Positions 61,301-64,000 of a stretch of 64,000 bases of DNA are shown piece after piece; position 1 is the stretch's first letter, and every line of letters begins with the position of its first letter. Source of the DNA: Mercenaria mercenaria. Taxonomy: Eukaryota; Mollusca; Bivalvia; Venerida; Veneridae. The position numbers and the translations under genes were made by a program. The stretch covers positions 1-64,000 of the forward strand of contig NW_026463393.1 of the NCBI RefSeq assembly GCF_021730395.1. The letters run 5' to 3'. The notes beneath the pieces are model-generated. The model searched no databases, was not told where the DNA came from, and was given only the letters and a program-made list of their open reading frames with translations.

Positions 61301-62042
61301 GCAATTTTAAATAAAAATTGACCCCAAAAAAAATCCCAAAAGGATAATACGTCATTTAATTTCCCATCAGACGACAAAAATGTTTCAAGCGAAGGTTTTT
61401 GTACAAGTTAAAAAACAAGGGGAACGAAACCAAACCCTTTGTAAGGGCAAAAAAATTAAATTCAAAAATGTGATCCCGTCAAATTCAAGTGTTTAAGTGT
61501 AAAAATTGAAACTAAAAAAAAAACAGCTCCCAATACTTGTCCCCTCGGAACTTCTTTTTAAAAAAAAAAAAAATTATTTCCGTTTTTAGGTTCACAGTTT
61601 AATTTTGTGTCATGCAAATTTGGCACAAGAAAATAAATTAACGTTAAATATGCTTCCCTCAAAAAAAATGGCAAAAAACGAAAGTCCCCAATGTTGTTTT
61701 CACCTGGTTTCCCGGGTCGTGTTGTGTGAGATCCTGAAGTCCATGCGATCGGGTGTCCCCGGGTTTTGGGAACGGGCTAGTGGGCGTCAAAAATATTGTT
61801 AGCTAGCTAATGTCTGATGTGCACCTATTTTATCTCCTCTTAATGAAATTTAAAAAATTCCAGTTTACGTGTTGGGAAAAAGTTTCCCCGTTGTAAACAA
61901 CACCAAAGAATCGTCCAAAAATCCCTAACGGTTCCCCTGGCAACTCGGGTAGTCCCGCTATTTTAGTCAAACGATTATTTCTTATTCCATGTATTAAACA
62001 CAATGTCTCTCTAATTTCTGCGTTGGGCTTGTTGGGCGCAGT
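52362..62042. other. Low-quality stretch inside the LTR element
   Basis: Homopolymers of 4-8 bases occur in almost every line. Composition swings abruptly: G/T-rich at about 53,200-56,300, almost pure T/C at about 57,300-59,700, and A-rich at about 60,000-61,600. All open frames here are short, low-complexity and without recognisable similarity, and none is called. This is best read as unpolished long-read consensus. Confidence 0.75.
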
Positions 62043-62869
62043 TTTCACCCATGTGTCTTTTTGTTTATGTATCGGCCCCTTTTCCATAGTACTTATTATT
62101 GTGGTGTTGAAAATTTACATGTATACTTGGCGGGTTTTTTCATAGGTGGGTCGTAGGTTCTCACCGGCCCAAAGGGAGGAAACAACCCCGGGTCTGTAAA
62201 AAATTTTTTGGGTTTTTTTAAAATTTTTTTAAAAAAAAATAATAGCTGCGGCCCGAACGATAAGATGTTCAGGGCTCAAACATAAAAATGGTTTATCGGA
62301 ACATATTTATCAAAAAGGGAAAAGTAAACATTTCATGTATAATTTAAAGACAACTATGGGCAATGACTGAACCGACGGCGACATTACAAAAATCTTAGAA
62401 AAATGGTTAATCGCACTTAAATTTCATTTAAAAAAAAATATATGGGAAATTTAGAACAAAATTTTAAAGGAAAAACATGACTTTAATTTTTTCCGTAAAA
62501 TATTTTTTTAATAATTTATTTTTAAAAAATTAAAAAATAGTTTGGGGGTGAAGGGTGTTTTACAGACATCAAAAACATAAAAAAAAGGGCATGGTTTTTA
62601 TATCGATGAAACGATTTGGGCCGTACAGTAAAATAAATTTGAATTTTTCAAAAGAATAGTGATAGGAGTTTCAAAGGGGTTCAGAGATTATGGGTAAGTA
62701 TTTCTTCGAACCCGGGGGTAACGTTCCCTATCGTACTACAACTATCTACACTACTTACTACGGACAGTATAAGGTTCAAAATGGTCGAATGATATAAAAC
62801 AACAAGAATGAACCAGATTAATAGCGTTTTATTATTTATTAGTATAGTCTAATAAATCGACCTGTGACA
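62043..62869. repeat. Right LTR
   Basis: Same sequence as 51,577-52,361 but with many homopolymer-type differences. Ends GTGACA at 62,869. Confidence 0.72.
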
Positions 62870-62870
62870 C

Positions 62871-62989
62871 AGCAATGATTTCAAGGAAAATCCTTCTTAC
62901 AGCAAAAAAAAACTGAGAACTATTTGAATCCGCCATTATGCGACTACCATTTTTTCATAGGTGCTCAGGCTATTTAGTGTCTGTATGCC
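62871..62989 (-). mobile_element. MITE copy 2, right part
   Basis: Resumes at AGCAATGATTTCAAGG and ends at CTGTATGCC, completing the copy begun at 51,222. TATA (62,990-62,993) separates it from MITE copy 3. Confidence 0.88.
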
Positions 62990-62993
62990 TATA

Positions 62994-63465
62994 GGTTATA
63001 ACACACTAAATAGCCACCACTATATATTCTATATAAAATGACAAGTTTTCACAATGCTGCAATACACACCTAGACCCATTTTAAATTTCTTTAGCTTACA
63101 TTTTCTTGTAGATCAACATTAATACTGTAAAAATATCCAAAGAAAAGTAGGGGTCATGTTTGATGCAAGAAAAATATTTCTGGTCAAACGGACACACCGT
63201 AATTTTTACACTGAAATGACAATCACAATTAGGGTAGGGGTGTATGAAATAAATTTCACATGTTAAATCAGTTTGGAGTCTTTTTTCAACTGCAAATGCT
63301 ACCAGTATGTCAAGTATAGGCATGCAATATGATTTCAACCAATATATAGCAATGATTTCAAGGAAAATCCTTCTTACAGCAAAAAAAACTGAGAACTATT
63401 TGAATCCGCCATTATGCGACTACCATTTTTTCATAGGTGCTCAGGCTATTTAGTGTCTGTATGCC
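62994..63465 (-). mobile_element. MITE copy 3 (472 bp), complete
   Basis: Runs from GGTTATAACACACTAAATAG to CTGTATGCC, flanked on both sides by TATA (62,990-62,993 and 63,466-63,469). It is in tandem, same orientation, with MITE copy 2. Confidence 0.92.
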
Positions 63466-64000
63466 TATAAGGAAATATGAAATTTTCTTTTTTCAGCTTT
63501 TTGCTCTCTATGTGAAGTTTCATCTATATTCAGCTTATAAAACAAGTTTCAGCCCAAACAAACCAGCAGTTTTCTCAAAATCACTATTTTTGTACAGCCA
63601 TCATTTTGTCCAAAGACTGCGGTTTAAGCCTTTAAAATTTTGGGCTGAATCACATATAGTCATTAAACGCTGTTTTTTTCAAAAACCCGTAAGATATTAC
63701 ATCAAATATACCACCAGCAAGTGCGGAATAGACAACGACACTGAAAAAAAACTTATAATTATGCAACTGTGATAAAATATAGAACAAAATTAGTGTTTAG
63801 TGAATTTTTTTTGTTAAAAAAAATCTTATTTTTCTGTAAAAAATGGGAAAATTGTCTTTTTTTTTCATCTCAAATGCAACAATACTGCATATTTTTGCAT
63901 TCTATAGCTAAAGTCATATCTCATGGCCATGGTATTCAAGTTCTCTCCAACTATTCATGTCAAAATGTAACTAAAAAGGTGTTGATACTGCACACCTGGT
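63466..64000 (+). mobile_element. Second copy of the transposase end, inverted, cut by the window edge
   Basis: Reverse complement of about 50,690-51,221, near-identical. It contains the putative ATG at 63,843. A T-run just after it is one base longer (T9 instead of T8) than in the first copy, putting the following codons out of frame; a true indel or a sequencing error is possible. It continues past the end of the window. Confidence 0.85.

Larger units (their letters stand above)
51577..62869. mobile_element. LTR retroelement inserted in MITE copy 2 (fossil; interior unreliable)
   Basis: Direct repeats of about 0.8 kb lie at its ends (51,577-52,361 and 62,043-62,869), bounded by TGTCAC...GTGACA. 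A short imperfect target duplication (ATAGC / ACAGC-like) lies at the broken MITE. The total is about 11.3 kb. The family cannot be named, because the interior (about 52,000-62,850) reads as badly degraded sequence, with homopolymer runs throughout, and no gag or pol domain is recognisable. Age cannot be judged from LTR divergence here, since the right repeat is visibly corrupted in the same style. It must be younger than the MITE it splits. Confidence 0.72.

Noticed and set aside
52249-62087. Many frames of 60-158 codons
   Set aside because: All fall in the homopolymer-rich, apparently uncorrected stretch; Phe/Ser/Leu-rich or Lys-rich translations reflect base composition.
63437-63772. 111-codon plus-strand frame upstream of the second transposase (and 50,937-51,179 on the minus strand)
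   Set aside because: The same DNA in both arms of the palindrome, so conservation is uninformative; no domain recognised. Could be an N-terminal exon of the transposon but unsupported.
48671-64000. Whole head-to-head arrangement as a simple fold-back read artefact
   Set aside because: A pure fold-back would mirror everything about the centre; instead MITE 2 and MITE 3 and the two LTRs are in direct orientation. An assembly problem is still possible.

Overview
The window is eukaryotic nuclear DNA, most likely from a bivalve mollusc (inference). The reasons are an intronless RING-less TRIM gene with a beta-propeller tail, a coiled-coil plus C1q-domain gene split by a GT-AG intron, tRNA-headed SINEs, MITEs, and several long elements built from 110-150 bp tandem units of a kind common in clam genomes. 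Gene density is low; most of the window is repeats.

Layout. Positions 1-15,250 (copy A) and 18,661-47,993 (copy B) are two direct copies of one segment, near-identical over long stretches. Copy A is compact. Copy B is almost twice as long because of later insertions: a 5.1 kb nest of foldback elements (19,065-24,203), a 207 bp MITE (27,852-28,058), a 376 bp SINE (32,138-32,513), a 2.2 kb TIR element with a 6 bp target duplication (33,241-35,467), a 3.7 kb block at about 35,985-39,690 replacing a different 1.5 kb block in A, and a 3.8 kb stretch (43,728-47,516). Each copy is therefore a near pre-insertion reference for the other. Between them (15,250-18,660) lies the single C1q-domain gene.

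Genes. Copy A carries an intact 566-residue TRIM-like gene on the minus strand (5,026-6,726). Its copy B partner (29,265-30,974) keeps the whole frame except for one in-frame TAG at codon 109. The two proteins differ at about 2% of residues in the B-box part and about 22% in the propeller, although the downstream non-coding DNA is almost unchanged. Both copies also hold a decayed TRIM coiled-coil fragment beside a cysteine-rich (CXC-like) fragment. TRIM and C1q-domain proteins are both expanded, immune-associated families in bivalves, so this looks like a rapidly remodelled immune-gene neighbourhood (inference).

Right third (48,000-64,000). A DNA transposon core (49,144-51,221) encodes a His-Me/HNH-type endonuclease on the plus strand, tail to tail with a Mutator-like DDE transposase on the minus strand. 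A second transposase copy begins at 63,466 in the opposite orientation. The two ends form a palindrome whose central TATA is occupied by two 472 bp MITEs, and the first of these is split by an 11.3 kb LTR retroelement (51,577-62,869). The interior of that LTR element, about 52,000-62,850, is dense in homopolymer runs and shows abrupt composition swings. It looks like unpolished long-read sequence, so no gene call there should be trusted.
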